A stretch of DNA of 64,000 nt from Paenibacillus sp. IHBB 10380 (GCF_000949425.1 NZ_CP010976.1:4154001-4218000); one strand, 5' to 3'; shown: positions 53,218 through 62,828, counted from the stretch's first letter. Program-made: numbers and translations. The notes: generated by a model not told the origin, from the sequence alone.

Positions 53218-54003
53218 GTGTATCAAGAGGACAGATTGTTAAAAATACTCGAATACTTGAAACAACACCAATCGATGAGTGTTACAGATATTTGTACGCA
53301 ATTTGAAGTATCAAGGGATACTGCACGAAGGGATATTGTTAGATTAGTTCAAGAAGGCGTTGTTATTCGAACTCATGGGGGGCTATCGTTACCTGAGTTA
53401 CAGAATGAAATGTTATCTTATCAGGATCGTTTGATTGATGAGTCCGAGAGTAAGAAAAGAATAGGCAAATTTGGGGCAAAACTTATCCAAGACCATGAGA
53501 CTGTGATTTTAGACGTATCAACCACAGTACAATTTGTCGCAGAACAAATTAGCGCGAAAAATATTACGGCTGTCACGCACTCGATTGATAACGTAGGAAT
53601 CTTATCGAATCGTGAGGATCTTCAAATTTATGTTCTCGGTGGTTACTTGAATGTAAAGCACCGTTTTTTATATGGCTCTTCCATTATCGATAAACTAAGT
53701 GAAATTCGTGCTGATAAAGCCTTTATTGGAGCATCGGCGATCCGGTCTGATGGACTCTATTATCCATATGAAGAAGATGCCCGAGTAAAGAAAGAAATGG
53801 CCCGAAGATCTGATCAGGTTATCGTAGTGGCTGATCACACAAAATTTATCGGGAAGTCTATTCATCGGTTAGACTTTGATTTCGTTGATATTTTAATTAC
53901 AAATGCAGAACTCCCGAGTGAGATAAGAGAAGTTCTGGATCAGAAGAACATCACTGTTATTGAGTGTCAGGAAGAACATGAAGAGGTTCGAAAGCAAGAT
54001 TGA
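53218..54003 (+). CDS. DeoR/GlpR family regulator of amino-sugar use
   Basis: 261 residues. Helix-turn-helix MSVTDICTQFEVSRDTARRDIVRLVQEGVVIRTHGG (about 19-54), then the sugar-phosphate-binding DeoRC domain (VILDVSTTVQFVAEQI, VYVLGG-like, DKAFIGASAI, ADHTKF). Start is GTG 53218 behind AAGGAGG. Sits 27 bases before nagA, so it most likely senses an amino-sugar phosphate and controls both. Confidence 0.9.
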   Translation: MYQEDRLLKILEYLKQHQSMSVTDICTQFEVSRDTARRDIVRLVQEGVVIRTHGGLSLPELQNEMLSYQDRLIDESESKKRIGKFGAKLIQDHETVILDVSTTVQFVAEQISAKNITAVTHSIDNVGILSNREDLQIYVLGGYLNVKHRFLYGSSIIDKLSEIRADKAFIGASAIRSDGLYYPYEEDARVKKEMARRSDQVIVVADHTKFIGKSIHRLDFDFVDILITNAELPSEIREVLDQKNITVIECQEEHEEVRKQD

Positions 54004-54030
54004 TACCCATAGGGAAGAGGAGGATTTTTT

Positions 54031-55173
54031 ATGAATTATATTTTGCATAATGTACAAATGGTACTTCGAAACAGTATCGTTCCAACAGCCAATGTGTGGA
54101 TTTCTGAAGGAAAAATCATGAGGATAGACACAGGTGATCTTCCTACTCTAGAAGGAGATCATGAACTGATTGATGGTAGAGGGCATTTGTTAGTACCAGG
54201 GATGATAGATGTTCATATCCACGGTGCCAATGGCTTGGATATGATGGACGGTACTGAAGAGAGTATTCAAGAAGTTTCACGTGCTTGTGCTTCAACAGGG
54301 TGCACCTCATTTCTGGCTACATCTGTTAGTTCTACGATGGAGGATCTTCTAGAAATGATTCGTAGTGTCAAGCGTGTAATGGGACAAGAAGTGGGAGCAA
54401 AGATCGCGGGGATTCACTTAGAGGGTCCTTACCTGAATCCGAAGCGAAAAGGAATGCAGAATGAAAAGTATTTGCGGCATCCCAACTTAGAAGAAATGAA
54501 GATCATTTTTCAGGAAGCAGGTTCACTCATTAAGATGGTTACTATTGCTCCTGAGTTACCGGGAGGAATGGACTTAATTTCCTTTTTGAAAGAGCAAGGA
54601 GTAGTTATATCGATCGCTCACTCTGATGCCACATATGAGGAAGCCAAACAAGCCTTTACAGCTGGTGCAAGTCATGTTACGCATTGTTTTAATGGCATGC
54701 GACCGATTCATCATCGAGATCCGGGTCTGATCGTGGCTGCTTTCGAAGAGAAACATGTTAGTCTTCAAGCTATTGTGGATAATGTCCATCTACATCCTGC
54801 TATCATTCGATTGATGCATAGCTTGAAAGGACCAGAAGGAATGGTCTTAATCACAGATGCTTTACAAGCAATGGGTATGGGCGATGGGAATTATATATTT
54901 GGAGGCCATCATGTCACGGTAGAGGGTGGCATTGCGAGACTAGAGGATGGGACGCTAGCCTCCAGTACAGTTACCATGAATGAAGCATTACGTTATACTG
55001 TCGAAACCGGAATTTCCTTGATAGATGCCGTACAGATGGCTTCAACTACCCCGGCCAATATTCTTGGATTTCAACAAAAGGGGGAAATTTCATCTGGTTT
55101 CGATGCCGACCTGGTCCTATTGGATGATGAATTTCAAGTTCTATGGACGATGGTGGGTGGTCAAATTCTATGA
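54031..55173 (+). CDS. nagA: N-acetylglucosamine-6-phosphate deacetylase
   Basis: 380 residues, amidohydrolase fold. Metal-binding DVHIHGANGLDMMDG (about 59-73), GIHLEGPYLNPKRKGMQ, ISIAHSDATYEEA, HCFNGMRPIHHRDPGL and the catalytic Asp in ITDALQAMG. Removes acetate from GlcNAc-6-P, giving GlcN-6-P. GAGGAGG lies before ATG 54031. nagB is not in the window. A terminator follows. Confidence 0.95.
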   Translation: MNYILHNVQMVLRNSIVPTANVWISEGKIMRIDTGDLPTLEGDHELIDGRGHLLVPGMIDVHIHGANGLDMMDGTEESIQEVSRACASTGCTSFLATSVSSTMEDLLEMIRSVKRVMGQEVGAKIAGIHLEGPYLNPKRKGMQNEKYLRHPNLEEMKIIFQEAGSLIKMVTIAPELPGGMDLISFLKEQGVVISIAHSDATYEEAKQAFTAGASHVTHCFNGMRPIHHRDPGLIVAAFEEKHVSLQAIVDNVHLHPAIIRLMHSLKGPEGMVLITDALQAMGMGDGNYIFGGHHVTVEGGIARLEDGTLASSTVTMNEALRYTVETGISLIDAVQMASTTPANILGFQQKGEISSGFDADLVLLDDEFQVLWTMVGGQIL

Positions 55174-55200
55174 GTGAACGAAGTTCATGAGTCCTAAATG

Positions 55201-55241
55201 CAAACAGTCCCTATGAATGAACACTTCATCGGGACTGTTTG
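55201..55241 (+). terminator. Terminator after nagA
   Basis: CAAACAGTCCC and GGGACTGTTTG form a perfect 11-bp stem around a 19-base loop. The following T-run is weak. Confidence 0.75.
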
Positions 55242-55312
55242 GGTTGAGATTCCATTTATTTAAATAATGACTCTTTAGAACAAAAACCTTTGGAGACAGC
55301 TCCATTAATTGT

Positions 55313-56251
55313 TTAAGGATTAAGCGCTCTCGCCATCGCGTCCACATAGCTTTGGCTGGCGCGCTGGCTTACTTCCGCTTGCGGAACGATCATTTCAAAG
55401 CTGTGGAAGGTGCCGGGATACAGATGAAATTCGACGTCTACGCCCGCTTGCGCAAGGCGTGTCACATATTCGATTGTCTCATCTCGGAACAGATCGACCT
55501 GGCCTACGCAAGTATAGGTCGGCGGCAGCCCCGCCAAGCTTTCCGCTCTCGACGGCACCGCATATGGGGATACCTCGCTGGCGTCGGTACCCTCTCCCAA
55601 GTACATGCTCCATGCCGCCAAATTGTTCGTCCGGTTCCAGGTTGCATTATCGGCTGTAATTTCATGGCTCGATGCCGAAATATTGCGGTTGTCAATCATC
55701 GGATACAGCGGCATTTGGAATATGAGAGCTGGCCCGCCTTTATCGCGAGCCATTAAAGCAAGCGCTGCGGTCAGACCACCACCCCCACTTGCACCGGCAA
55801 TCGCGACCCGATCCACATCGATGCCCAGCGACTCAGCTTCGCCCGTCATCCAAGTCAAACCGGCATAACAGTCATCGATGGCAGCTGGATAGGGGTGCTC
55901 GGGAGCAAGTCGATAATCGACCGATACGACGACGCACTTAGCCGCCTGCACGAAGCGTTCGCACAAAGCATCGTCCATATCAGGGTGCCCCAATACATAA
56001 CCTCCCCCGTGAATCCACAGCATAGCCGGAAGATTAGCGCCAGTTCGCTGGGTGGGTTCGTAAATTTTGACCAGTATCTCGCCAGCTGCGCCCGGAATCA
56101 TCCGGCTTGTCGTGCTTACGTGCTCCGACTTCTCAATAGGAGGACTCGACAACAAGCTCCTGCTCCACTCTAAATTTTCCTCTAATTGAAAACCAGGGAA
56201 TTGTGCTACTATCGGTCTTAATTCAGGCAATACCCGACTTTCAAAATCCAT
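55313..56251 (-). CDS. Alpha/beta hydrolase, HSL/esterase type
   Basis: 312 residues. Oxyanion motif WIHGGGYVLG (about 77-86), nucleophile elbow GASGGGG (about 153-159), Asp about 253 and His about 287 (GTFHSFE) match hormone-sensitive-lipase-like esterases. GGAGG precedes ATG 56249-56251. Clearly more GC-rich than the genes before nagA and likely co-transcribed with the next two genes. Substrate unknown. Confidence 0.92.
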   Translation of the reverse strand: MDFESRVLPELRPIVAQFPGFQLEENLEWSRSLLSSPPIEKSEHVSTTSRMIPGAAGEILVKIYEPTQRTGANLPAMLWIHGGGYVLGHPDMDDALCERFVQAAKCVVVSVDYRLAPEHPYPAAIDDCYAGLTWMTGEAESLGIDVDRVAIAGASGGGGLTAALALMARDKGGPALIFQMPLYPMIDNRNISASSHEITADNATWNRTNNLAAWSMYLGEGTDASEVSPYAVPSRAESLAGLPPTYTCVGQVDLFRDETIEYVTRLAQAGVDVEFHLYPGTFHSFEMIVPQAEVSQRASQSYVDAMARALNP

Positions 56252-56314
56252 GTGAATTCCTCCTATAATTAAATGTGCTCTCGAATCAATTGTGGTTTAT
56301 TAATCAAAAATTAA

Positions 56315-57376
56315 TTATGATCCTTGTTCCGTCTCAGCTTCCCACTTGGTTATTTCCTCTCGAACCCGGGGCGCTACCTCTGTTCCTAGCAGCTCAATGG
56401 CTCTCATCACATCGGCATGCGGCATCGTGCTTAACGGTACATACAGCATAAAGCGTGTAACGCCTACATTTTTACGAAGGTGAATGATCTTCTGAGCAAC
56501 AGTCTCGGGATCGCCGACATACAGTGCACCTTCAAAGCTACGCGCGGCATCGTAGCTAGAACGATCATAATGCGCCCAGCCCCGCTCCTTGCCGAGTCTA
56601 TTCATACCTGCCATGGTAGCAGGAAAAAATGTATCTGCAGCTCGTTCAGTATTCTCTCCAACAAATCCTATCGAGTGCGACCCAACCTTAAGCCGCGATT
56701 GGTCATGACCAGCGTGCGCTGCTGCTTTCTTATAAAGCTGCACGAGCGGTGCAAAATCCGTCGGATTTCCACCAATGATCGCCAGCATCAGTGGCAGTCC
56801 TAACAGACCTGCACGGATAGCAGACTCCTGTCTGCCCCCGCTGCCAACCCATATCGGTAAAGAATTCTGAACGGGCCGTGGATACACGCCCAAATGGTTA
56901 ATCGCTGGCCGATGCCCGCCCTTCCAAGTTACTTTTTCGGACTCCCGTATTTTAAGAAGCAATTCCAAATGTTCTTCAAACAGCTCATCATAGTTATTCA
57001 AATCATAGCCAAACAATGGAAAAGATTCGATAAAGGAACCCCGGCCCGCCATAATCTCCGCACGTCCATTTGAAATGCCGTCGAGCGTAGCAAAATCCTG
57101 AAAAACGCGCACAGGATCAAGGGAAGAAAGTACCGTCACTGCGCTAGTCAGCCGAATCCGTTTCGTCTGCGCTGCAGCCGCAGCCAGTACAACTGCTGGT
57201 GAGGATGCTGCATAATCCTGCCGATGATGCTCACCTACGCCAAACACATCAAGTCCCACTTGATCGGCAAGGACAATTTCCTCGACAACTTCACGCAATC
57301 GCTGTGCGTGACTTATGACTTCCCCTGTCTTAACGTCCGGCTTTGTTTCTACAAACGAAGTAATACCTATTTCCAC
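56315..57376 (-). CDS. LLM class flavin-dependent oxidoreductase
   Basis: 353 residues, luciferase-like fold. EIVLADQVGLDVFGVGEHHRQDY (about 32-54), SAVTVLSSLDPVRVFQDFATLDGISNGRAEIMAGRGS (about 77-113) and PIWVGSGGRQESAIRAG are typical of the LLM family. Uses FMN to oxidise a small molecule, substrate unknown. Start is GTG 57374-57376 with GGAGAG 7 bases upstream. Part of the GC-rich set. Confidence 0.9.
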   Translation of the reverse strand: MEIGITSFVETKPDVKTGEVISHAQRLREVVEEIVLADQVGLDVFGVGEHHRQDYAASSPAVVLAAAAAQTKRIRLTSAVTVLSSLDPVRVFQDFATLDGISNGRAEIMAGRGSFIESFPLFGYDLNNYDELFEEHLELLLKIRESEKVTWKGGHRPAINHLGVYPRPVQNSLPIWVGSGGRQESAIRAGLLGLPLMLAIIGGNPTDFAPLVQLYKKAAAHAGHDQSRLKVGSHSIGFVGENTERAADTFFPATMAGMNRLGKERGWAHYDRSSYDAARSFEGALYVGDPETVAQKIIHLRKNVGVTRFMLYVPLSTMPHADVMRAIELLGTEVAPRVREEITKWEAETEQGS

Positions 57377-57405
57377 GTGTAATCTCTCCTTTTATAAAAT
57401 TTTTC

Positions 57406-58674
57406 TTATTTTAATGCCGCAGCCGTAGCGCGGTTGGTCATCACCCAAAATAGAAGAGCCAAAGCACTGACAGAGGCCCCGAGCAAGCATACTCCTTCCC
57501 AGCCATAGTGCGCATACATTTGGGTCGAAGCAATTGAACCGCTAGCACTGCCGATCGAATAGAACACCATGTACCCGGCAGTAAGACGACTACGTGCCTC
57601 CGTACGCAATGGAAGGATCATAGTTTGGTTAGTGACATGTATGGCCTGCACTGCCAAATCAAGCAGAACAATACCAACAACTAATGCGAATAACGACTGC
57701 TCTGTATAGCTGATGAACAACCATGAAATCAACAATAGGATCAAAGCAATACCCGTCGTTCTCTGTCCGTAACCTCGATCAGCCAGCTTCCCCGCTCGTG
57801 CTGCAGCTAACGCTCCAGCTACTCCTACAAGACCAAATGCTCCAATTGCACTGTGCGAAAGAGATAATGGCGGCGTGCTAAGGGGCAGTACGAGTGAAGT
57901 CCACAAAATGCTGAAATCAGCAAAAATCAACAGGGCCAGAACAGAGCGGATGCGTAACATCCGTTCTTGTATAAACAACATAAGCACCGATCCAAGCAAC
58001 TGAGGATAGGACAGTGACTTTACCTCGCGCTCAACATTGGGCAACACCCTAATAAACATACAAACCATAAAAAGCATCAGCGCAGCAGAGACTAGATATA
58101 CGGAACGCCAACCCGCAAGATCCGTTAATACTCCTGCAATGGACCGCGCAAGAAGTATGCCTATTACAATCCCGCTTGTTACAATGCCAACGACGCGCCC
58201 TCGCTCCGCAGGGGCAGCCATATTCGCCGCGAACGCAACAAGGGTCTGTGTCACAACGGCAAGCAGTCCCACCAAGGCCATACCTGCGAATAGCACCATG
58301 CTGGTGGAGGCAGTTCCAACGATAACCAGAGCTATTATGGATAATAACATCTGACCGATAATCAAGCGGCGCTGGTTCAGCAAATCTCCAAGCGGCACCA
58401 GCAGCAGCAGTCCCAATCCATAAAAGATCTGCGTAACCGTAATAACAATGCCAATGATGGAATGGCCAATACCAAACTCAATCGACAGCTTATCGAGTAG
58501 TGGCTGTGCGAAGTAGATATTGGCGACTGACATCCCGCAGGCAGCCGCAAACAATAGGGTCACATAGCGAGACATAGAAGCATGATGACCTGAATCAGAC
58601 GTGATCAGCGTCACCTGTGACGAATTCGCCTTTATATCGGCATTGACTGCTACTTTTTCTATAACCTCTTCCAT
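57406..58674 (-). CDS. MFS transporter
   Basis: About 422 residues, 12 hydrophobic segments. IYFAQPLLDKLSIEFGIG, PLGDLLNQRRLIIGQ (loop 2-3) and the ARSIAGVLTDLAGWRSVYLVSA segment are typical. Resembles drug-efflux-type MFS (YnfM/arabinose-efflux like). ATG 58672-58674 follows AAGGTG. Divergent from the TetR gene, whose operator-like palindrome lies 50 bases upstream, so it is likely repressed by TetR. Confidence 0.88.
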   Translation of the reverse strand: MEEVIEKVAVNADIKANSSQVTLITSDSGHHASMSRYVTLLFAAACGMSVANIYFAQPLLDKLSIEFGIGHSIIGIVITVTQIFYGLGLLLLVPLGDLLNQRRLIIGQMLLSIIALVIVGTASTSMVLFAGMALVGLLAVVTQTLVAFAANMAAPAERGRVVGIVTSGIVIGILLARSIAGVLTDLAGWRSVYLVSAALMLFMVCMFIRVLPNVEREVKSLSYPQLLGSVLMLFIQERMLRIRSVLALLIFADFSILWTSLVLPLSTPPLSLSHSAIGAFGLVGVAGALAAARAGKLADRGYGQRTTGIALILLLISWLFISYTEQSLFALVVGIVLLDLAVQAIHVTNQTMILPLRTEARSRLTAGYMVFYSIGSASGSIASTQMYAHYGWEGVCLLGASVSALALLFWVMTNRATAAALK

Positions 58675-58723
58675 TTTTTGCACACCTTACCTCCATTCAT
58701 TTTAGATGCTCAACATTATACTG

Positions 58724-58735
58724 TACCGATCGGTA
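58724..58735. promoter_or_regulatory. TetR-type operator candidate
   Basis: TACCGATCGGTA is a perfect palindrome inside ATACTGTACCGATCGGTATG. A partial copy (ATACTGTTTGGTACAAAT, 58889-58906) lies nearer the TetR gene. The divergent promoter region 58675-58972 holds no gene. Confidence 0.6.
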
Positions 58736-58972
58736 TGTTATAATTCCCAGTAAATATATCTCACGGTTACTCTTGCTGTCAACAATAATATTTGATTTCA
58801 CTCGTTATAATTTACTATTCCATCTTCTCTTATTAGGATAAACCAACCTACATTTGACAAAGCAAACGGCAAATTATAAAATTATAATATACTGTTTGGT
58901 ACAAATAAGCGGCAATCGGCAGTTACCTACAATCGGAATCATTGAGCAATGAAGAAAAGAGAGGTATTCATA

Positions 58973-59554
58973 ATGGCAAGAACCCGCGAATTTGACGAAG
59001 AAAAAGTATTAGATGCAGCTATGCAACTATTTTGGGAGAAGGGATATGAGGCTACCTCATTAAGCGATTTAACTTCCAGAATGGGCATTCAACGCCCTAG
59101 TATATACTCTGCCTTTGGAGACAAAAAAGAATTGTTCGAAGCCGCGCTGCGTAAATACACGATGTCCCGTGCTTCCGATGTACGAACTAGACTTCAAAGC
59201 CATTCATCTGTAAAAGAAGCATTTTCCACTTTTTTTGATAATGTGGTTGCTGAGGAATATGCAGAAGATCGTAGTCGGGGCTGCTTTTGCATCAATACAA
59301 TGGTCGAACTTGCGCCTCATGATGAGAAATTTGAAATTCTGACAAGGGAACATCAAATGTACCTAGCTGTCATTTTTCAGGAAACGATAGAACGAGGGAT
59401 ACAATCAGGTGAGCTCGAAACCCATACAGACGCAAAGTCTTTAGCACAGGCGCTAATCATAGCGTTAATAGGACTAACCGTAATGTTGAAGTCTCGTCCA
59501 CAGCGATCATTTGTTGATAATTCGATAAAAGCGACTCTTACATTGCTTAAGTAA
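58973..59554 (+). CDS. TetR family transcriptional regulator
   Basis: 193 residues. AcrR-type helix-turn-helix AAMQLFWEKGYEATSLSDLTSRMGIQRPSIYSAFGDKKELFEAAL (about 14-58), then a helical ligand-binding domain with a single Cys-x-Cys-like RGCFCIN (about 103-109). AGAGAGG precedes ATG 58973. Most likely controls the divergent MFS-LLM-esterase unit. Confidence 0.92.
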   Translation: MARTREFDEEKVLDAAMQLFWEKGYEATSLSDLTSRMGIQRPSIYSAFGDKKELFEAALRKYTMSRASDVRTRLQSHSSVKEAFSTFFDNVVAEEYAEDRSRGCFCINTMVELAPHDEKFEILTREHQMYLAVIFQETIERGIQSGELETHTDAKSLAQALIIALIGLTVMLKSRPQRSFVDNSIKATLTLLK

Positions 59555-59680
59555 TTCAGACTAAGTTCAATATAAACGAATGGGCATCACTACTGGGTCA
59601 TTCATTTATGGGTATTTGGGGACCAGCAATGGAGAAATAATCGAGGATTCCCCTGTCTTTCCCTGATTTTATGTATGAAA

Positions 59681-59726
59681 AAAGCCGAGCAAATCTCGGG
59701 AAATAATCCTGAGTCTGCTCGGCTTT
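59681..59726 (-). terminator. Terminator between tetR and the XRE gene
   Basis: AAAGCCGAGCA and TGCTCGGCTTT form an 11-bp stem; the minus-strand side continues TTTTTTC. Similar in design to the terminator at 8818-8863. Confidence 0.75.
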
Positions 59727-59809
59727 GATACAACTTTATTTGCTTTTTACAACACCTGTATAGAGATAATAAGGTAATTTAAATCTTTTTCGACTATAGC
59801 CCGCATTCG

Positions 59810-60364
59810 TTAGCTTGGATAATATATCGTCATACTTAATCGGGTTAATGTTTCTCCAGAATTATAATAGGTGTGAGGTCTATCAGCCCTAAATCTGATT
59901 GAATCTCCACTTTTTAATTTATATTCACATTCACTGACACGAATAGTTATTTCTCCATCAAAAATAGTGATAAACTCCTCCGTTCCCTCTCTATGGGAAT
60001 CAGAGCTTAATATCCCCTCTTTTTCAATTTCAACAGAGTAAATTTCAAAGCATCTATCCTCTTGGAAAGGAAAGTAGGGATATACTCTATACCTTCCATT
60101 GTCCTCAGACAATACTTGAATTTCATTTCTTAAAACAACTTTAGTATCAGGCTGAGGATTATTTATTAGGGAAGTAAAGGAAATCTTTAATCCATTAGCT
60201 ATTTTCCAAATCGTTGTAAGACTTGGACTTGACTCTCCTCTTTCAATTTGCCCTATCATCGTTTTGCTTACTCCACTTAATTGAGAAACCTTTTCCAAAC
60301 TTAATTTTTCTTTCTCTCTGAGAGCTTTTAAATTTCTTGCAAGAATAAGATGAATTTCCTCCAT
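59810..60364 (-). CDS. XRE regulator with cupin sensor domain
   Basis: 184 residues. Helix-turn-helix LSLEKVSQLSGVSKTMIGQIERGESSPSLTTIWKIANGL (about 21-59), then a cupin barrel (about 105-180: EFITIFDGEITIRV, LKSGDSIRFRADRPHTYYN). GGAGTGAG precedes ATG 60362-60364. Divergent from the LysE exporter; such regulators often sense amino acids or polyamines. Confidence 0.9.
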   Translation of the reverse strand: MEEIHLILARNLKALREKEKLSLEKVSQLSGVSKTMIGQIERGESSPSLTTIWKIANGLKISFTSLINNPQPDTKVVLRNEIQVLSEDNGRYRVYPYFPFQEDRCFEIYSVEIEKEGILSSDSHREGTEEFITIFDGEITIRVSECEYKLKSGDSIRFRADRPHTYYNSGETLTRLSMTIYYPS

Positions 60365-60385
60365 AAACTCACTCCTATATGATGT

Positions 60386-60433
60386 ACAATATAACGACCA
60401 TTGTGTATAATAAAAAGCACAACGTTATATTGT
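60386..60433. promoter_or_regulatory. Inverted repeat between XRE and LysE genes
   Basis: ACAATATAACG (60386-60396) and CGTTATATTGT (60423-60433) are exact inverted copies 26 bases apart, likely binding sites of the XRE regulator. Confidence 0.6.
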
Positions 60434-60478
60434 CTATTTCGGACATTATAACATACATCGTAAAAAGGAGATCCGAAA

Positions 60479-61063
60479 ATGCCTTTATTTTCATTTTTAC
60501 TATTTGTTTTTATTACCAGTTTTACTCCAGGTCCCAACAACATCATGGCAATGACGTTTGCGAATAAACATGGATTAAAAAAAACAATTAAATTTTGTTT
60601 AGGTGCCGGTGTCGGCTTTTTCGTGATCACATTATTGTGTAGTTTTTTTAATATCATACTTACAAGTGTTATGCCAATAATTGAATTTCCTTTGACCCTT
60701 TTTGGTGTGGGTTATATGTTATATTTGGCTTTTAAAATACTTACCAGTAAAGATAATGACGGTGGAAATGATGAAGATAATAGAAACTTTTTCTTCATAG
60801 GGATCTTGTTACAATTTGTTAATCCGAAAGGTATTCTGTTTGGGATTACAGTAGTAGCAACCTATATATTCCCCTATTATGCTTCATATTTCAGCTACCT
60901 TCTATTCTCGTTATTTTTAGGAATGGTTGGTGTAATGAGTACATTTAGTTGGGGTTTATTTGGATCGATTTTTCAAAATCTCTTATTACAATATAGGCAA
61001 CAGTTTAATATCATTATGGCAGTTTTATTAGTATATAGCGCTTTTTCAATTCTTGTAAAATAG
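60479..61063 (+). CDS. LysE family amino-acid/metabolite exporter
   Basis: 194 residues with six hydrophobic segments. The start FVFITSFTPGPNNIMAMTFANKHGLKKT and QFVNPKGILFGITVVATYIFP are typical LysE/RhtB marks. AAGGAG precedes ATG 60479. Divergent from the XRE-cupin regulator. Substrate not deducible. Confidence 0.92.
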   Translation: MPLFSFLLFVFITSFTPGPNNIMAMTFANKHGLKKTIKFCLGAGVGFFVITLLCSFFNIILTSVMPIIEFPLTLFGVGYMLYLAFKILTSKDNDGGNDEDNRNFFFIGILLQFVNPKGILFGITVVATYIFPYYASYFSYLLFSLFLGMVGVMSTFSWGLFGSIFQNLLLQYRQQFNIIMAVLLVYSAFSILVK

Positions 61064-61085
61064 AGTACAGAGTAGAAAGCCAGCT

Positions 61086-62462
61086 GTGTTGATACTCTCG
61101 ATCATTTTATTAGTTTTCAGACAACGTGGTCTAACAAAAAATAATTTAATCATTTTAGCAGTCAATTATGTATTTTTATTAGCAACAATCATAGCAATCG
61201 GTGCAAACTGGCGCATGATACCTCCATATATTGTAACACTAGTTTTAACATTGCAAGTTTTTGTGAAGCTGAAAAACACCGTTGTTTCAAAAAAATCAGG
61301 TATGAAAATTTTAAAAGGTACAGGGATTGTTGTAGCTGCTATTGTAATGTTTACATTACCGAAGCTTTTTCCAATCATGGCATTCCCAGAGCCGACAGGA
61401 GAGTATACGGTAGGGACTCAAGCATTTCATCTAGTTGATCAAAAACGAAAAGAATTTGTTGTGCCGAATAGTCAAGTGAATCGTAAGTTGATGGTACAGG
61501 TTTATTATCCAGCTGAAAAAGGGACCAGCAAACCTTCTCCTTACTTTGAAAATATAGATGCATTAACTGAACAATTATCAGTCACACAGGGATTTCCACA
61601 TATATCCACAACACACTTAGGATTGACAGAAACACATTCTTATAAAGATGCAACACCGGTAAAAGTAAAAGACAAATTTCCACTTCTTTTATTTGCGCAT
61701 GGGATGAGTTATAGTCGCCAGAACACATTCCAACTAGAGGAATTAGCGAGTCAGGGTTATGTTGTAGTAGCTCTTAACTTTACAGGGGATGCGGCAACAA
61801 CTGTTTTCCCAAATGGAGACCGTGTTGATTCTACACCGATTGAAAATACGATTACATTCTTGAACAATCGTATCAAGCTTTGGGAGCAGGATGCTTCTTT
61901 TGTTTTAGATGAAGTCATTAAAGGGGATTTTGATAACAATTTCAAACCAATTGCGGAGTTAATTGATTATGACAAAATTGGTATGCTAGGTCACTCTTTT
62001 GGGGGTGCAACTTCTGTACAAATGTTAGTGAAGGATGATCGAATTAAAGCAGCAATTGATATGGATGGCGGATTGTATGGAGATCCTATGCCGCAAAATG
62101 GTCCCGGAAAGCCATTCATGCTGATGAATGCTGAGGCTTCAATTAAATTTATGAATGAAGCACATGGTCAAGAAGCAGGTAATCGTGATGAATTGTTTGA
62201 AGAATCCTATTTAAGAAATAAAACAGTTGAAAAGCCTGGTGTTTACACAACGATTATTCCAAAAACGAATCATGGTAGCTTTACGGATTTAGCAGCCGTT
62301 TCACCAATCATTAATGAATCAGGGGCAGATGTGAATGCGATTTATAAACTGATTAATGAAATGGCGCTTGGCTTCTTTGATATACATTTAAAAGGGACAA
62401 ATGAAAATAAATTAGAAGAAATTCAGAAGAATCATCCTGAAATTAACTTAAGCAAGCACTAA
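61086..62462 (+). CDS. Alpha/beta hydrolase (PAF-acetylhydrolase-like) with N-terminal membrane segments
   Basis: 458 residues. Three to four membrane helices (1-100), then a hydrolase core: PLLLFAHGMSYSRQNTF (about 199-215), GMLGHSFGGATSV (nucleophile, about 299-311), Asp in AIDMDGGLYG (about 321-330) and His in KTNHGSF (about 393-399). Starts at GTG 61086 without a good ribosome site; the extreme N-terminus may be lost. Follows lysE by 22 bases and may be co-transcribed. A terminator follows. Confidence 0.85.
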   Translation: MLILSIILLVFRQRGLTKNNLIILAVNYVFLLATIIAIGANWRMIPPYIVTLVLTLQVFVKLKNTVVSKKSGMKILKGTGIVVAAIVMFTLPKLFPIMAFPEPTGEYTVGTQAFHLVDQKRKEFVVPNSQVNRKLMVQVYYPAEKGTSKPSPYFENIDALTEQLSVTQGFPHISTTHLGLTETHSYKDATPVKVKDKFPLLLFAHGMSYSRQNTFQLEELASQGYVVVALNFTGDAATTVFPNGDRVDSTPIENTITFLNNRIKLWEQDASFVLDEVIKGDFDNNFKPIAELIDYDKIGMLGHSFGGATSVQMLVKDDRIKAAIDMDGGLYGDPMPQNGPGKPFMLMNAEASIKFMNEAHGQEAGNRDELFEESYLRNKTVEKPGVYTTIIPKTNHGSFTDLAAVSPIINESGADVNAIYKLINEMALGFFDIHLKGTNENKLEEIQKNHPEINLSKH

Positions 62463-62465
62463 AAG

Positions 62466-62504
62466 AAGGTTGTTGATGAGCACAAACACTCGTCAGCAAC
62501 CTTT
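62466..62504 (+). terminator. Terminator after the alpha/beta hydrolase
   Basis: AAGGTTGTTGATGAG and CTCGTCAGCAACCTT form a 15-bp stem (one G-U pair), followed by TTTTCTT. Confidence 0.85.
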
Positions 62505-62710
62505 TTCTTAGAGATTTCCGAAAAATACGATACAACGATGATCTGGCAAACCTTCTACACCCACAAGCTTTGCTTAATCTCGTTGACCGACCTAATGAGG
62601 AAACATCTTGAATTTTTAACCACGGTTGGTAGTCTGCCCCGACTCCTGACCACGACCTTACTTAATCCACTATTCAACTTTAGATGTTCTTTTTCGTCCA
62701 ACACAAAAAA

Positions 62711-62766
62711 CACCTCCAGAGCTGACCGCATATCTTCAAAGATAGGGGTACATTCTCTTGGAGGTG
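62711..62766 (-). terminator. Terminator after the GH3 gene
   Basis: CACCTCCAGAG and CTCTTGGAGGTG pair (one bulge); the minus-strand side continues into TTTTTTGTG. Bases 62505-62710 show no gene. Confidence 0.6.
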
Positions 62767-62828
62767 CTCCTAATGAGACTTACACTATGAGACCCGTTCC
62801 AGGATCAAATCCATAAAATACCTTATTC

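Noticed and set aside
55352-56173. Several long frames opposite the esterase gene
   Set aside because: GC-rich sequence gives open frames by chance on both strands; the esterase frame has all catalytic motifs.
62538-62816. 92-codon plus-strand frame after the alpha/beta hydrolase
   Set aside because: No ribosome site, overlaps the GH3 terminator hairpin, no recognisable motif.
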